From positions 62,001 through 126,000 of the forward strand of contig NZ_VNHW01000012.1 in the NCBI RefSeq assembly GCF_008124835.1: a stretch of DNA of 64,000 nucleotides, given 5' to 3'. The position numbers and the translations under genes are program-made. Every line of letters starts with the position of its first letter. The first letter of the stretch is position 1. The DNA is from Blastococcus xanthinilyticus (GTDB taxonomy: Bacteria; Actinomycetota; Actinomycetes; Mycobacteriales; Geodermatophilaceae). Below, in pieces: positions 41,315 to 54,839 of the stretch. The notes under the pieces are model-generated. The model saw nothing but the letters and a program-made list of their open reading frames with translations, was not told the DNA's origin and made no database searches.

Positions 41315-42426
41315 GCCGGGACACCCGTCGCGAAGCCGGTCGCCGCGACGTCCTCCGGGCCACGGCGGCCGAGCGGGGGCTGGACGCCGTCCTGGTCACG
41401 AACCTGCTCAACGTGCGGTACCTGACCGGCTTCACCGGGTCCAACGGCGCGCTGCTCGTGCGGGCCGACGGCGGTGACGTCTTCGGCACCGACGGCCGGT
41501 ACACCACGCAGGCCGGCACCCAGGTGCCCGACGTCGAGCTGGTCGTGGACCGGGCGACCGTGCCGGCGCTGGCCCGCGAGGCGGTGCGGCGCGGCGGCGT
41601 GCGGATCGGCTACGAGTCGCACGACCTCACCGTGGACGGGCTGCACGGGCTGGAGCAGGTGCTGGCCGACGCCGCCGCCGGCGGGACGGCGCCGGAGCTG
41701 GCGTCGGTGCGCCGGGCGGTGGAGGCGCAGCGCATCATCAAGGACGACAACGAGATCGAGCTGCTCCGCCGTGCCTGCGCCGTCGCCGACCAGGCGCTGG
41801 CCGAGCTGGCCGCCGAGGGCGCGCTGCGGCCCGGGCGCACCGAGCTCGAGGTCGGCCGCGAGCTCGACGCCCGCATGCTGGCCCTCGGGGCGGAGGCGCC
41901 GTCGTTCGAGACGATCGTCGCCGCGGGGGCCAACTCGGCCATCCCGCACCACCGGCCCGACCGCACCGAGCTGCGCGCGGGTGACTTCCTCAAGCTCGAC
42001 TTCGGCGCCACCGTCGAGGGCTACCACTCCGACATGACCCGCACCCTCGTGCTCGGGCACGCGGCTGACTGGCAGCGGGAGATCTACGCGCTCGTGGCGG
42101 CCTCCCAGGCCGCCGGGCGGGCGGCGCTGGCGGTCGGGGCGGACGTCGTCGCGGTGGACTCCGCGGCGCGCGACGTCATCGTCGCGGCCGGCCACGGCGA
42201 GCACTTCACCCACGGCCTCGGGCACGGGGTGGGCCTGGAGATCCACGAGGCGCCGGGCATCGGCCAGCTCGGCGCGGGTACGCTCGCTGCCGGAATGGCC
42301 GTCACCGTGGAGCCGGGCGTCTACCTGCCCGGCCACGGCGGTGTCCGGATCGAGGACACCTTGATCGTCACCGATGACGCGCCCGAGTTGTTGACCCTCA
42401 CGAGCAAGGAACTGCTGGTTCTGTAG
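41311..42426 (+). CDS. M24-family metallopeptidase (Xaa-Pro aminopeptidase-like)
   Basis: A 371-residue pita-bread metalloenzyme with all five metal ligands visible: Asp pair in LKLDFGATVEGYHSDMTRTL, His in GHGVGLEIHEAPGIG, Glu in VTVEPGVYLPG and Glu in GVRIEDTLIV. The N-terminal creatinase-like domain (LVTNLLNVRYLTGFTGSNG) indicates the Xaa-Pro aminopeptidase/prolidase branch; mycobacterial Rv2535c (pepQ) is in the same position. GTG 41311 overlaps the aroQ stop. efp starts immediately after its TAG with no gap, so the two are tightly coupled. Confidence 0.94.
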   Translation: MSRDTRREAGRRDVLRATAAERGLDAVLVTNLLNVRYLTGFTGSNGALLVRADGGDVFGTDGRYTTQAGTQVPDVELVVDRATVPALAREAVRRGGVRIGYESHDLTVDGLHGLEQVLADAAAGGTAPELASVRRAVEAQRIIKDDNEIELLRRACAVADQALAELAAEGALRPGRTELEVGRELDARMLALGAEAPSFETIVAAGANSAIPHHRPDRTELRAGDFLKLDFGATVEGYHSDMTRTLVLGHAADWQREIYALVAASQAAGRAALAVGADVVAVDSAARDVIVAAGHGEHFTHGLGHGVGLEIHEAPGIGQLGAGTLAAGMAVTVEPGVYLPGHGGVRIEDTLIVTDDAPELLTLTSKELLVL

Positions 42427-42987
42427 ATGGCTACCACCAACGACCTCAAGAACGGCATCGTCCTCAACCTGGACGGCCAGCTCTGGACCGTCACCGACTT
42501 CCAGCACGTCAAGCCCGGCAAGGGCGGCGCGTTCGTGCGGACGACGCTGAAGAACGTGCTGTCGGGCAAGGTCGTGGACAAGACCTTCAACGCCGGCACC
42601 AAGGTGGAGACGGCCACCGTCGACAAGCGGTCGATGACCTACCTGTACAAGGAGGGCACCGACTTCGTCTTCATGGACGGCGACACGTTCGACCAGATCT
42701 ACGTGCCGTCCCAGACGGTCGGGGGCGGCGCGGACTACCTGCTGGACAACACCGAGGTCGTCGTCGCAGTGCACGACGGCACGCCGCTGTACGTGGAGCT
42801 CCCGGTGACCATGGAGCTCGTCGTCGAGCACACCGACCCGGGCCTGCAGGGCGACCGCTCCACCGGCGGCACCAAGCCGGCCACCCTGGAGACCGGCGCG
42901 CAGATCCAGGTGCCGCTGTTCATCTCCACCGGCGAGAAGCTCAAGGTGGACACCCGCGACGGCCGGTACCTCGGCCGGGTCAACTGA
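42427..42987 (+). CDS. efp: Elongation factor P
   Basis: Ribosome factor that relieves stalling at proline stretches. The 186-residue, three-domain protein has the N-terminal [13 protein letters not shown], the tip loop KPGKGGAFV with Lys 32, and the C-terminal signature [24 protein letters not shown] (split here by a loop). ATG 42427 directly follows the TAG of the M24 gene and lacks a close Shine-Dalgarno, so it depends on coupling. No EF-P modification gene (epmA, earP) is in the window. nusB follows after 26 nt. Confidence 0.97.
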   Translation: MATTNDLKNGIVLNLDGQLWTVTDFQHVKPGKGGAFVRTTLKNVLSGKVVDKTFNAGTKVETATVDKRSMTYLYKEGTDFVFMDGDTFDQIYVPSQTVGGGADYLLDNTEVVVAVHDGTPLYVELPVTMELVVEHTDPGLQGDRSTGGTKPATLETGAQIQVPLFISTGEKLKVDTRDGRYLGRVN

Positions 42988-43013
42988 GCGCGGGGCGGGC
43001 GGGGTAGGCCGGC

Positions 43014-43421
43014 ATGGCTGCACGGTCCAAGGCGCGCAAGCGCGCCGTCGACGTCCTCTACGAGGCGGACGTCCGCGGTCGCGACCGGCTCGAGCTGCTC
43101 CGTGAGCGGGTCGCCGACGGCAACCCGCCGGTGTCGGAGCACGCGGTCCGGCTGGTGGAGGGCGTGGCGGAGCACGGCGCCCGCATCGACGAGCTGATCG
43201 GGGCGCACGCCAGCAACTGGTCGCTGGACCGGCTGCCCGACGTCGACCGCGCGATCCTGCGGATGGCCACCTACGAGCTGCTCTGGGCCGACGACGTGCC
43301 CGACGCCGTCGTCATCGACGAGGCGGTGGAGCTGGCCAAGGCGCTGTCCACCGACGACTCGCCGAAGTACGTCAACGGCGTGCTGGGCGCGATCCTCGCC
43401 GCCGAGGTCCCGACCGCCTGA
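43014..43421 (+). CDS. nusB: Transcription antitermination factor NusB
   Basis: Binds boxA RNA with NusE/S10 during rRNA transcription. The 135-residue all-helical protein has ARSKARKRAVDVLYEADVRG at the start, NWSLDRLPDVDRAILRMATYELL in the middle and VIDEAVELAKALSTDDSPKYVNGVLGAI near the end. ATG 43014 follows a GGGGTAGG-like site. In Streptomyces nusB is followed by bldD; here about 3.2 kb of other DNA intervenes. Confidence 0.96.
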   Translation: MAARSKARKRAVDVLYEADVRGRDRLELLRERVADGNPPVSEHAVRLVEGVAEHGARIDELIGAHASNWSLDRLPDVDRAILRMATYELLWADDVPDAVVIDEAVELAKALSTDDSPKYVNGVLGAILAAEVPTA

Positions 43422-43427
43422 GCCACG

Positions 43428-44024
43428 GTGGAACTCGTCTCCCGGCTGGCCGCAGCTGTCGCTGCTCTGACGGCCCGGCATTCGCGGGTCCTGGTCGGGA
43501 TCGACGGGCCGGACGCCGCCGGAAAGACCACGCTCGCCGATCGGCTCGCCGCCGAGCTGTCGGGACCGGTGCAGCGGGTCTCCGTCGACGACTTCCCGCG
43601 GCCCGTCGAGGAGCGCTACCGCCGGGGGGAATTGTCCGCTGAGGGCTTCTACCTGGACGCCATCGACCACGACCGGCTGCTGGCAGAGGTCCTCGTTCCC
43701 TTCCGGAACGGGGCGGACGGGGCCGGGCCGCGAACCTTGGTCGTCGACGGCATCTTCTTGCTCCGACCGCAGCTGAGGCGCCTGTGGCACCTTTCGGTTC
43801 ATCTCCGGGTCCCGGAGCAGACGGTCCTCGCGCGCGCTCGGCAGCGGGACCGCTCGCTCTATGCCTCACTGGCCGAACTGGAGCAGCGTTACCGCGCCCG
43901 CTACCTGCCGGGGCAGGCGCTCTACCGCGCCGAAGCAGATCCGGAGACTGGGGCCGACGTGCTGATCGACAATCGGGACGTCAGCGCCCCGCGGATTCTC
44001 CGGTGGGACGCGCCCGACTGCTGA
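43428..44024 (+). CDS. Uridine kinase-like P-loop NTPase
   Basis: A 198-residue nucleoside/phosphoribulokinase-fold protein with Walker A GIDGPDAAGKTTLAD (about 24-38), the acidic SVDDFPRP block, an E-G-F-Y-x-D substrate segment (SAEGFYLDAIDHDRL), VVDGIFLLRP, and a lid RARQRDRSLYA. It resembles actinobacterial uridine kinase homologues. Compared with its neighbours it uses more A/T-ending codons (GAATTG, CTTTCGGTT), hinting at acquisition. GTG 43428 lies 6 nt after nusB. It starts the segment that separates nusB from bldD. Confidence 0.85.
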   Translation: MELVSRLAAAVAALTARHSRVLVGIDGPDAAGKTTLADRLAAELSGPVQRVSVDDFPRPVEERYRRGELSAEGFYLDAIDHDRLLAEVLVPFRNGADGAGPRTLVVDGIFLLRPQLRRLWHLSVHLRVPEQTVLARARQRDRSLYASLAELEQRYRARYLPGQALYRAEADPETGADVLIDNRDVSAPRILRWDAPDC

Positions 44025-44409
44025 GCGGGCGCCTCAGACCGGGTCGAGGCGGACACCGGTGAGTTCCTCGAGGACGACGAGGGCCGCATCCAGCCTGTGG
44101 ACGGTCGTACCTCCTTGTTCGTACTTCTGGGAAGAAGTCGAGTACGCCGACGTCCTGGAGGTCTGATCGCAAGGCCGGTGCGCAGTACGGGACACCCCAC
44201 CAAGTCGCTGTCGCACTCGGGGTCCGAGAAGAAGGGCGGTTACCCGGCGACGGGACCGGTCGTCTCCGCGATGCCCAAGGCGCCACGGGGCCCCGCGCCG
44301 GGGACGAGTCCGTCGCACACCCCTGGTTCCGGCTCCTCGTCCGCGAAGGGCATGTCCAAGGAGGGGTAGGCCCCTCCGATCGGTCCCGACCGTCCGACGC
44401 CTGGTGCGC
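44025..44409. other. 385-bp interval with no intact gene
   Basis: Between the kinase stop and the ABC permease stop no frame has convincing codon bias throughout. Its left end holds a minus-strand coding remnant (44034 to about 44130). A + frame at 44097-44369 has poor codon bias and low-complexity Ser/Gly/Pro content and is not supported. Small inverted repeat CGGTC/GACCG near 44383 could be part of a terminator for the ABC genes. Confidence 0.5.
44034..44130 (-). pseudogene. Possible 3' remnant of a minus-strand gene
   Basis: The minus-strand end VHRLDAALVVLEELTGVRLDPV (stop at 44034-44036), split here as VHRLDAALVVLEEL and TGVRLDPV, has strong G/C third positions, whereas codons further upstream lose the bias and plausible sequence (DLQDVGVLDFFPE) continues in a different frame. 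This fits a frameshifted or truncated gene. I do not recognise the family. Confidence 0.4.
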
Positions 44410-45441
44410 TCAGTGCAGGTCGCGGCGGGCGAACAGCCAGACCCCGATGCCGACGATCACCGCGGCGGCCGCGCCGACCACCAGGGCGCCCTGCAGGTTG
44501 GTGACCAGGTAGGACGGCGGGCCCTCCGGTCCGGTGGTCATGACGCTGTAGTCGACGACCCGGACCCCGTCCGGGGCGACCAGCGCGGCGGCGTTGGTCG
44601 AGATCAGCCAGCGCTCCAGCATCGGGTCGTAGATCCGCAGCGCGTTCTCCACGATCGCGAAGTACACGAAGCCCACGCCCAGCGCCGCCCCGGTGTTGCG
44701 CACCAGGTTGGCCAGCCCGAAGCCGATCAGGGAGATCAGCACCACCAGCAGGACCCCCCGGCCCTGCACGGCCAGCAGGTCGCCCCAGAAGCCGTCGGGC
44801 AGCTCCTGCCCGTCGCCCACGAACGTGCGCAGGATCCAGGCCATGAGCAGCCAGGCCAGCTGCGCGGCGAGGCCGATCGCGACCGCCGCGAGCGCGAGGA
44901 CGCCGATCTTGGTGGCCATGACGCGCACCCGGTTCGGCACCCAGAACAGCAGCGCCACGATCGTGCGGTGCGACCACTCGGCGCCGATCCAGGTGGCGCC
45001 GATCAGGAAGAGGAGGACGGCGGCGGCGGCGGCGAAGGCCATGGCCCCGGCGTCGGCCGTGGCGGCGAAGTCGAACGGCGCGGTCTGGACGAAGTCCTCG
45101 ACCCGCCAGGTGGACGCGTCGATGCCCGGGCCGCACATCTGCTCGGCGAGCTCGCCGGCGCGTTCGGCCTCCGCCGCGCACTCGGCGTACCAGGCCCGCT
45201 CGCTGGCGAGGATCTCCTCCATCTGCTGCCGCGCGTCGGCGAAGTCGGCCTCCGTCGGCTCACCGAAGTTCAGCAGCCCGATGACCACCGCGCCGAGCCA
45301 GCCGAGCACCGCGAGGCCCAGCAGGACCTGCACGAAGCGGCGGGCGCGGAACCGGTGCAGCTCCGCCCGGAACAGGCTGCCCCGGTGGGCGGCTGCGGCC
45401 GGCTGCGGCGCCGTGGTCGGCTGCTCGGTCATCGCGCTCAT
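44410..45441 (-). CDS. ABC-2 type transporter permease
   Basis: A 343-residue membrane protein: polar N-terminus, first helix near 36-58, an extracytoplasmic domain (about 60-130) with Cys residues in WYAECAAEAERAGELAEQMCG (split by helix), then five further helices including AMAFAAAAAVLLFLIGATW and the conserved GAEWSHRTIVALLFWVPNR block typical of ABC-2 permeases. It pairs with the ATPase encoded just upstream, whose stop overlaps its ATG (ATGA). Such pairs export drugs, lipids or lantibiotic-like compounds; the substrate is unknown. Confidence 0.9.
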   Translation of the reverse strand: MSAMTEQPTTAPQPAAAAHRGSLFRAELHRFRARRFVQVLLGLAVLGWLGAVVIGLLNFGEPTEADFADARQQMEEILASERAWYAECAAEAERAGELAEQMCGPGIDASTWRVEDFVQTAPFDFAATADAGAMAFAAAAAVLLFLIGATWIGAEWSHRTIVALLFWVPNRVRVMATKIGVLALAAVAIGLAAQLAWLLMAWILRTFVGDGQELPDGFWGDLLAVQGRGVLLVVLISLIGFGLANLVRNTGAALGVGFVYFAIVENALRIYDPMLERWLISTNAAALVAPDGVRVVDYSVMTTGPEGPPSYLVTNLQGALVVGAAAAVIVGIGVWLFARRDLH

Positions 45442-46361
45442 GCCCGCTCCCCGGTGATGGCGAGGAAGGCGCTCTCCAGGTCGGGGGTCACGCGGACCAG
45501 CTCCTCGACGTAGTGGCCGTGCTCGGCGAGCACGCGGGTGATCTGGCCGGGGGCGGGTGCGCCGTGCACGAGCACCTGGCCGTCGGGGGTCGGGGAGACG
45601 GAGAACCCCGCGGCCGAGAGCACGGCCGCCGCGGCGGCGGGGTCGGGCACGACCACGCGGACGTCGCCGGTGCCGGCGCGGGAGAGCACCTCGGCGACCG
45701 GTCCGGACGCCACCCGGCGGCCGCGGGCGAGGATGGTGACCGAGTCGCAGACCTGCTGGATCTCGGCCAGCAGGTGGGAGGAGACCAGCACCGTCGTCCG
45801 GCCGTCGGAGCCCAGCCGCCGGATGAGCTCGCGCACGTCGCGGATGCCCGCCGGGTCCAGGCCGTTGCTCGGCTCGTCGAGGATGAGCAGGCGGGGGGCC
45901 TTGAGCAGCGCCGCGGCGATGCCGAGCCGCTGCTTCATGCCGAGGGAGTAGCCCTTGAACCGGTCGTCGGCGCGTTCCCGCAGGTCCACCAGCTCCAGGC
46001 ACTCCTCGACCCGGGCCGACGGCACCCCGGCGGTCTCGGCCAGCAGCCGGAGGTTGCGGCGGCCGGAGAAGCCCGGGAAGAACAGCGGGGTCTCCACCAT
46101 GGCGCCGACGTCGCCGATGACGCCCGGGAGCCCGGAGGGCACCGGCTGGTCGAGCACCTTCATCGTGCCGCTGCCACCGTCGACGCCGACCAACCCGAGC
46201 AGGGCGCGAATGGAGGTCGTCTTGCCCGACCCGTTGGGCCCCAGCAGGCCGTGGACGCCGCCGGACCCGACCACCATGTCCAGCCCGTCGAGCGCCTTCA
46301 GGGGCTGGCCGCCCCGTCCGCGGTAGGTCTTCGAGACCCCCACCATCTCCACCGCCGGCAT
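45438..46361 (-). CDS. ABC transporter ATP-binding protein
   Basis: A 307-residue ABC ATPase of the drug/bacitracin-exporter (CcmA) class. Walker A is GPNGSGKTTSI (about 41-51), the signature YSLGMKQRLGIA, Walker B LLILDEPSNGLDP and the switch SSHLLAEIQQV; a ~90-residue C-terminal domain follows (DVRVVVPDPAAAAAVL to the end). ATG 46361 has GGGAGG a few bases upstream on the minus strand. It forms a two-gene operon with the permease. Confidence 0.93.
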   Translation of the reverse strand: MPAVEMVGVSKTYRGRGGQPLKALDGLDMVVGSGGVHGLLGPNGSGKTTSIRALLGLVGVDGGSGTMKVLDQPVPSGLPGVIGDVGAMVETPLFFPGFSGRRNLRLLAETAGVPSARVEECLELVDLRERADDRFKGYSLGMKQRLGIAAALLKAPRLLILDEPSNGLDPAGIRDVRELIRRLGSDGRTTVLVSSHLLAEIQQVCDSVTILARGRRVASGPVAEVLSRAGTGDVRVVVPDPAAAAAVLSAAGFSVSPTPDGQVLVHGAPAPGQITRVLAEHGHYVEELVRVTPDLESAFLAITGERA

Positions 46362-46463
46362 GCGGGCCTCCCTGCCTTCCGGATCAGCCGCCCGGGTGGG
46401 AGCACCCTGGCACAGCGACGTCCGCGGTGACAGCGTCCGGCGTGCGTGTCGGAACCGCGGGGG

Positions 46464-46559
46464 CCCGGAAAGCACAGGGCCCGGAAAGCGCAGGGCCCGG
46501 AAAGCGCAGGACCCGGAAAGCGCAGGACCCGGAAAGCGCAGGACCCGGGAACCGCAGGG
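46464..46559 (+). repeat. 16-bp tandem repeat array, six copies
   Basis: Units at 46464, 46480, 46496, 46512, 46528 and 46544 follow the consensus CCCGGAAAGCGCAGGR. A degenerate unit precedes (46448-46463) and a partial one follows. Because 16 is not a multiple of 3 and no gene spans it, this is non-coding and likely variable between strains. Confidence 0.9.
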
Positions 46560-46572
46560 CCGGGAACGGCGA

Positions 46573-46600
46573 AGGGCTCCCGCCGTGCGGCGGGAGCCCT
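46573..46600 (-). terminator. Terminator downstream of bldD
   Basis: AGGGCTCCCGCC (46573-46584) and its complement (46589-46600) flank a short GTGC loop. It lies 5 bp past the bldD stop on the minus strand and next to the 16-bp repeat array. Confidence 0.7.
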
Positions 46601-46604
46601 GTCG

Positions 46605-47162
46605 TCAGCGCGGGGAGCGCCGGCGGTCGCCCCAGGGCTCGTCGACGTCCTCCTCGAGGTCCTCGTCGTCGCCGCTGCCGACGATCCCCTCCATGCCGGG
46701 GGAGAGCACGCCCCACTCGATCAGCCGGGACGTCAGCTCGTCGGGGCTCATGTCGTAGATGATCGCCAGCGACTTCAGGTCCTCGGCGCGGATCGAGAGG
46801 ACCTTGCCGTTGTAGTCGTGGCGCTGGGCCTGGATCGTCGAGGCGTAGCGGGCCAGCGGCCCGGCCTCGTCGGCCGGCAGCGAGCCCAGCGACTCCAGGT
46901 TGAGGACGATCTTGTTCGTCGCGGTGACCGCGGAACTCGGCCGCGGGTCGGGCAGCAGCTCCGACACCGGCACGCCGTAGAAGACGGCCAGTTCGGAGAG
47001 GCGCTGCACGGTGACGGCGCGGTCGCCGCGCTCGTAGGAGCCGACGACGACCGCCTTCCAGCGGCCGTGCGACTTGTCCTCCACGCCCTGCAGGGAGAGC
47101 CCCTGCTGGTTGCGGATCGCTCGGAGCCGGGCGCCGAGGGCCCGCGAGTAGTCGGTGCTCAT
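46605..47162 (-). CDS. bldD: BldD-type transcriptional regulator
   Basis: A 185-residue regulator with an N-terminal XRE helix-turn-helix (LGARLRAIRNQQGLSLQGVE, GSYERGDRAVTVQRLSELA) and a C-terminal domain that in Streptomyces BldD binds tetrameric cyclic di-GMP. The binding signature RXD-X8-RXXD is intact: R114-H-D116 and R125-A-E-D128. In Streptomyces BldD represses development genes; the role in this organism is inferred. The last 15 residues are acidic then basic. ATG 47162 starts MSTDYSRALG, the usual family start. It is divergent from the pyrimidine operon, as in Streptomyces. Confidence 0.94.
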   Translation of the reverse strand: MSTDYSRALGARLRAIRNQQGLSLQGVEDKSHGRWKAVVVGSYERGDRAVTVQRLSELAVFYGVPVSELLPDPRPSSAVTATNKIVLNLESLGSLPADEAGPLARYASTIQAQRHDYNGKVLSIRAEDLKSLAIIYDMSPDELTSRLIEWGVLSPGMEGIVGSGDDEDLEEDVDEPWGDRRRSPR

Positions 47163-47340
47163 CGCTGTCTGCTCACAGTCCGTCGTCTCGGATCGGTGCT
47201 GGTCGTCACGCAGCGTACTGGCGATGCCGGGATCACAACAGGCGGCCCGACACGCCCGAGTGGTGAGGAGCGGTACCTCGGCGTGCCGGATCGGCCCCGC
47301 CCGCGTCCGGGTGGGCGGCGGGCGGCCGCCCGCGGTGCAG

Positions 47341-47346
47341 TACCGT
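47341..47346 (+). promoter_or_regulatory. Putative -10 element (TACCGT) of the pyrimidine operon
   Basis: TACCGT lies 59 nt before the pyrR ATG. Transcription starting near 47353 would place the whole PyrR-binding hairpin (47364-47400) in the leader. Confidence 0.45.
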
Positions 47347-47363
47347 CGGGCCCGGTCCGACCA

Positions 47364-48963
<1,600 letters not shown>

Positions 48964-48967
<4 letters not shown>

Positions 48968-50268
48968 CCAGCTACCTCATCAAGGGCGCGAGGCCCTGCG
49001 GCGGCGAGCCCGCCGACATCCTGCTGACCGACGGCCGGATCGCGGCGATCGGCGAGTCGCTGTCCGCGACCGGCGCCGAGGTGGTCGAGGCGGCCGGGCT
49101 GATCGCGCTGCCCGGCCTGGTCGACCTGCACACCCACCTGCGCGAACCCGGCCGCGAGGACGCCGAGACGGTCGAGACCGGTAGCCGCGCCGCCGCGCTC
49201 GGCGGCTTCACCGCGGTGCACGCCATGGCCAACACCGACCCGGTCGCCGACACCGCCGGCGTGGTCGAGCAGGTGTGGCGGCTCGGGCAGGAGGCCGGCC
49301 TGGTGGACGTCGTCCCGGTGGGCGCGGTGACCGTCGGCCTGGCCGGCGAGCGGCTGGCCGAGCTCGGCGCGATGGCCGACTCCGCCGCCCGGGTCCGCGT
49401 CTTCTCCGACGACGGGCACTGCGTCGCCGACCCGGCGCTGATGCGCCGGGCGCTGGAGTACGTGAAGGCCTTCGACGGCGTCGTCGCCCAGCACGCCGAG
49501 GAGCCGCGGCTCACCGTCGGCGCCCAGATGCACGAGGGCGACCGCTCGGCCCGCCTGGGCCTGACCGGCTGGCCGGCCGCCGCGGAGGAGGCGATCATCG
49601 CCCGCGACGTGCTGCTGGCCGAGCACGTCGGCGCCCGGCTGCACGTCTGCCACGTCTCGACGGCGGGCTCGGTGGAGATCCTGCGCTGGGCCAAGTCGCG
49701 GGGCGTCCAGGTCACCGCCGAGGTCACCCCGCACCACCTGCTGCTCACCGACGCCTGCGCCGAGAGCTACGACCCGGTGTTCAAGGTCAACCCACCACTG
49801 CGCACCGACGCCGACGTCGAGGCGCTGCGTGCCGGGCTGGCCGACGGCACGATCGACGCCGTCGGCACCGACCACGCCCCGCACGCGGTGGAGGACAAGG
49901 AGAGCGAGTGGGCCCAGGCCCGGCCCGGGATGCTCGGGCTGGAGCAGGCGCTGGCGGTGGTCATCGAGACGATGGTCGAGCCCGGCCGCCTCGACTGGGC
50001 CGGCGTCGCCGACCGCATGTCGGTGCGCCCGGCCGCCATCGGCCGGCTCGACGGGCTGGGTGACCGGTCGCAGGGCCGCCCCATCGCCCCCGGCGAGCCC
50101 GCCAACCTGGTCCTGGTCGACCCCGCGGCCCGCGCGACGGTCGACCCCGCGGCGCTGGCCAGCCGCAGCCGCAACAGCCCCTATGCCGGCCGGGAGCTCC
50201 CCGGCCGGGTGGTCGCCACGTTCCTCCGGGGGACGGCGACCGTTCTGGACGGAAAGGCAACACGGTGA
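48964..50268 (+). CDS. pyrC: Dihydroorotase
   Basis: Zinc amidohydrolase that cyclises carbamoyl aspartate. The 434-residue class I enzyme has the HxH motif in [20 protein letters not shown], later metal ligands in HAEEPRL and HVCHVST, and the catalytic Asp in [16 protein letters not shown] 48964 overlaps the pyrB stop. Unlike the rest of the operon, it is followed by a 73-bp gap with GCGAG-rich repeats before carA. Confidence 0.97.
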
Positions 50269-50341
50269 ACCGGCAGCGAGTGAGCATCGCAGCGAGGAAC
50301 GAGCGAGGAGCGGAGCGAGCGTGGCCGGGAACGGGGACACG
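50269..50341 (+). repeat. GCGAG-rich spacer between pyrC and carA
   Basis: The 73-bp gap contains at least four GCGAG units (CAGCGAGTGAGC, GCAGCGAGGAACGAGCGAGG, GGAGCGAGC). It interrupts an otherwise overlapping operon and resembles the pdxT-yebC spacer at 9479-9554. It carries an alternative in-frame carA start (GTG 50321) with GGAG 5 nt upstream. Confidence 0.5.
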
Positions 50342-51508
50342 GTGAGTGACGCGATCCTCGTGCTCGAGGACGGCAGGACGTTCCAGGGTGACTCCTACGG
50401 CGCCACCGGCACCACGGTCGGCGAGGCGGTCTTCGCCACCGGCATGACCGGCTACCAGGAGACGCTCACCGACCCCAGCTACGCCGGGCAGATCGTGGCG
50501 ATGACCGCCCCGCACATCGGCAACACCGGGGTCAACGGCGAGGACGACGAGAGCAGCCGCATGTGGGTCGCCGGCTTCGTCGTCCGCGACCCCGCCCGCC
50601 GGCCGGCCAACTGGCGGGCCACCGGCAGCCTGGACGACGAGCTGGTCGCCCAGGGGGTCGTCGGGATCAGCGGCATCGACACCCGCGCCCTGACCCGGCA
50701 CCTGCGCGACCGCGGCGCCATGCGGGCCGGCATCAGCACCGAGCTCTCCGCCGACGAGCTGCTCGCCCGGGTCACCGCGGCCGAGGGCATGACCGGCGCC
50801 GACCTCGCCCCGACGGTGAGCACGCAGCAGCCCTACGTGGTCCCGGCGGTGGGGGAGAAGCGGTTCACCATCGCCGCGCTCGACCTGGGCATCAAGACGG
50901 CCACGCCGCGGCACCTGGCCGCGCTCGGCGTCGAGACCCACGTGCTGCCCTCGACGGCCACCGCCGAGGAGCTGCTGGCGGCCGGACCCGACGGGGTGTT
51001 CCTCTCCAACGGCCCGGGCGACCCGGCCGCGGCCGACTACGCGGTCGAGGCGGTGCGGGGCGTGCTCGACGCCCGCCGCCCGCTGTTCGGCATCTGCTTC
51101 GGCAACCAGATCCTCGGGCGCGCGCTGGGCCTGGGCACCTACAAGCTGCAGTTCGGCCACCGCGGCCTGAACCAGCCGGTGCTCGACCGGGTCAGCGGCA
51201 CGGTGCGGGTGACCAGCCACAACCACGGCTTCGCCGTCGACGCGCCGCTGGACCGGCCCACCGACACCCCGTACGGCCCGGTCGAGGTGAGCCACGTGGG
51301 CCTCAACGACGACGTCGTCGAGGGCCTGCGACTGGTCGACGCGCCCGCCTTCAGCGTCCAGTTCCACCCGGAGTCGGCGGCCGGGCCGCACGACGCCGCA
51401 CCCCTGTTCCAGCGCTTCGTCGACCTGATGGAGAGCGCCCGCGGCGGCGGGGAACCCGTCAGCCCGCCTCCCGTCGTGGAGCACAGCACCGGCGAGAAGG
51501 AGGCCTGA
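50342..51508 (+). CDS. carA: Carbamoyl-phosphate synthase, glutaminase (small) subunit
   Basis: Supplies ammonia to CarB. The 388-residue protein has the N-terminal CarA domain ([34 protein letters not shown]) and a class I GATase domain with the nucleophile in [10 protein letters not shown] and the His/Glu pair in [12 protein letters not shown] 50342 gives the conserved N-terminus; GTG 50321 would add seven residues (MAGNGDT) and has the better ribosome-binding site, so the start is uncertain. carB starts 1 nt after the stop. Confidence 0.95.
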   Translation: MSDAILVLEDGRTFQGDSYGATGTTVGEAVFATGMTGYQETLTDPSYAGQIVAMTAPHIGNTGVNGEDDESSRMWVAGFVVRDPARRPANWRATGSLDDELVAQGVVGISGIDTRALTRHLRDRGAMRAGISTELSADELLARVTAAEGMTGADLAPTVSTQQPYVVPAVGEKRFTIAALDLGIKTATPRHLAALGVETHVLPSTATAEELLAAGPDGVFLSNGPGDPAAADYAVEAVRGVLDARRPLFGICFGNQILGRALGLGTYKLQFGHRGLNQPVLDRVSGTVRVTSHNHGFAVDAPLDRPTDTPYGPVEVSHVGLNDDVVEGLRLVDAPAFSVQFHPESAAGPHDAAPLFQRFVDLMESARGGGEPVSPPPVVEHSTGEKEA

Positions 51509-51509
51509 C

Positions 51510-54835
<3,326 letters not shown>

Positions 54836-54839
<4 letters not shown>

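Noticed and set aside
44097-44369. A + strand 90-residue frame in the gap before the ABC genes
   Set aside because: Low-complexity Ser/Gly/Pro content, poor third-position GC, no ribosome-binding site, and it overlaps a minus-strand remnant with better codon bias.
46464-46559. CRISPR array
   Set aside because: The 16-bp units are contiguous with no spacers and no cas genes are present; it is a simple tandem repeat.
47163-47260. BldD autoregulatory box upstream of bldD
   Set aside because: AGTACGCTGCGTGAC on the minus strand has AGT and TGAC half-sites but not the AGTGA...TCAC arrangement, and the possible -35/-10 spacing (TTGTGA, 14 nt, TACGCT) is too short to be convincing.
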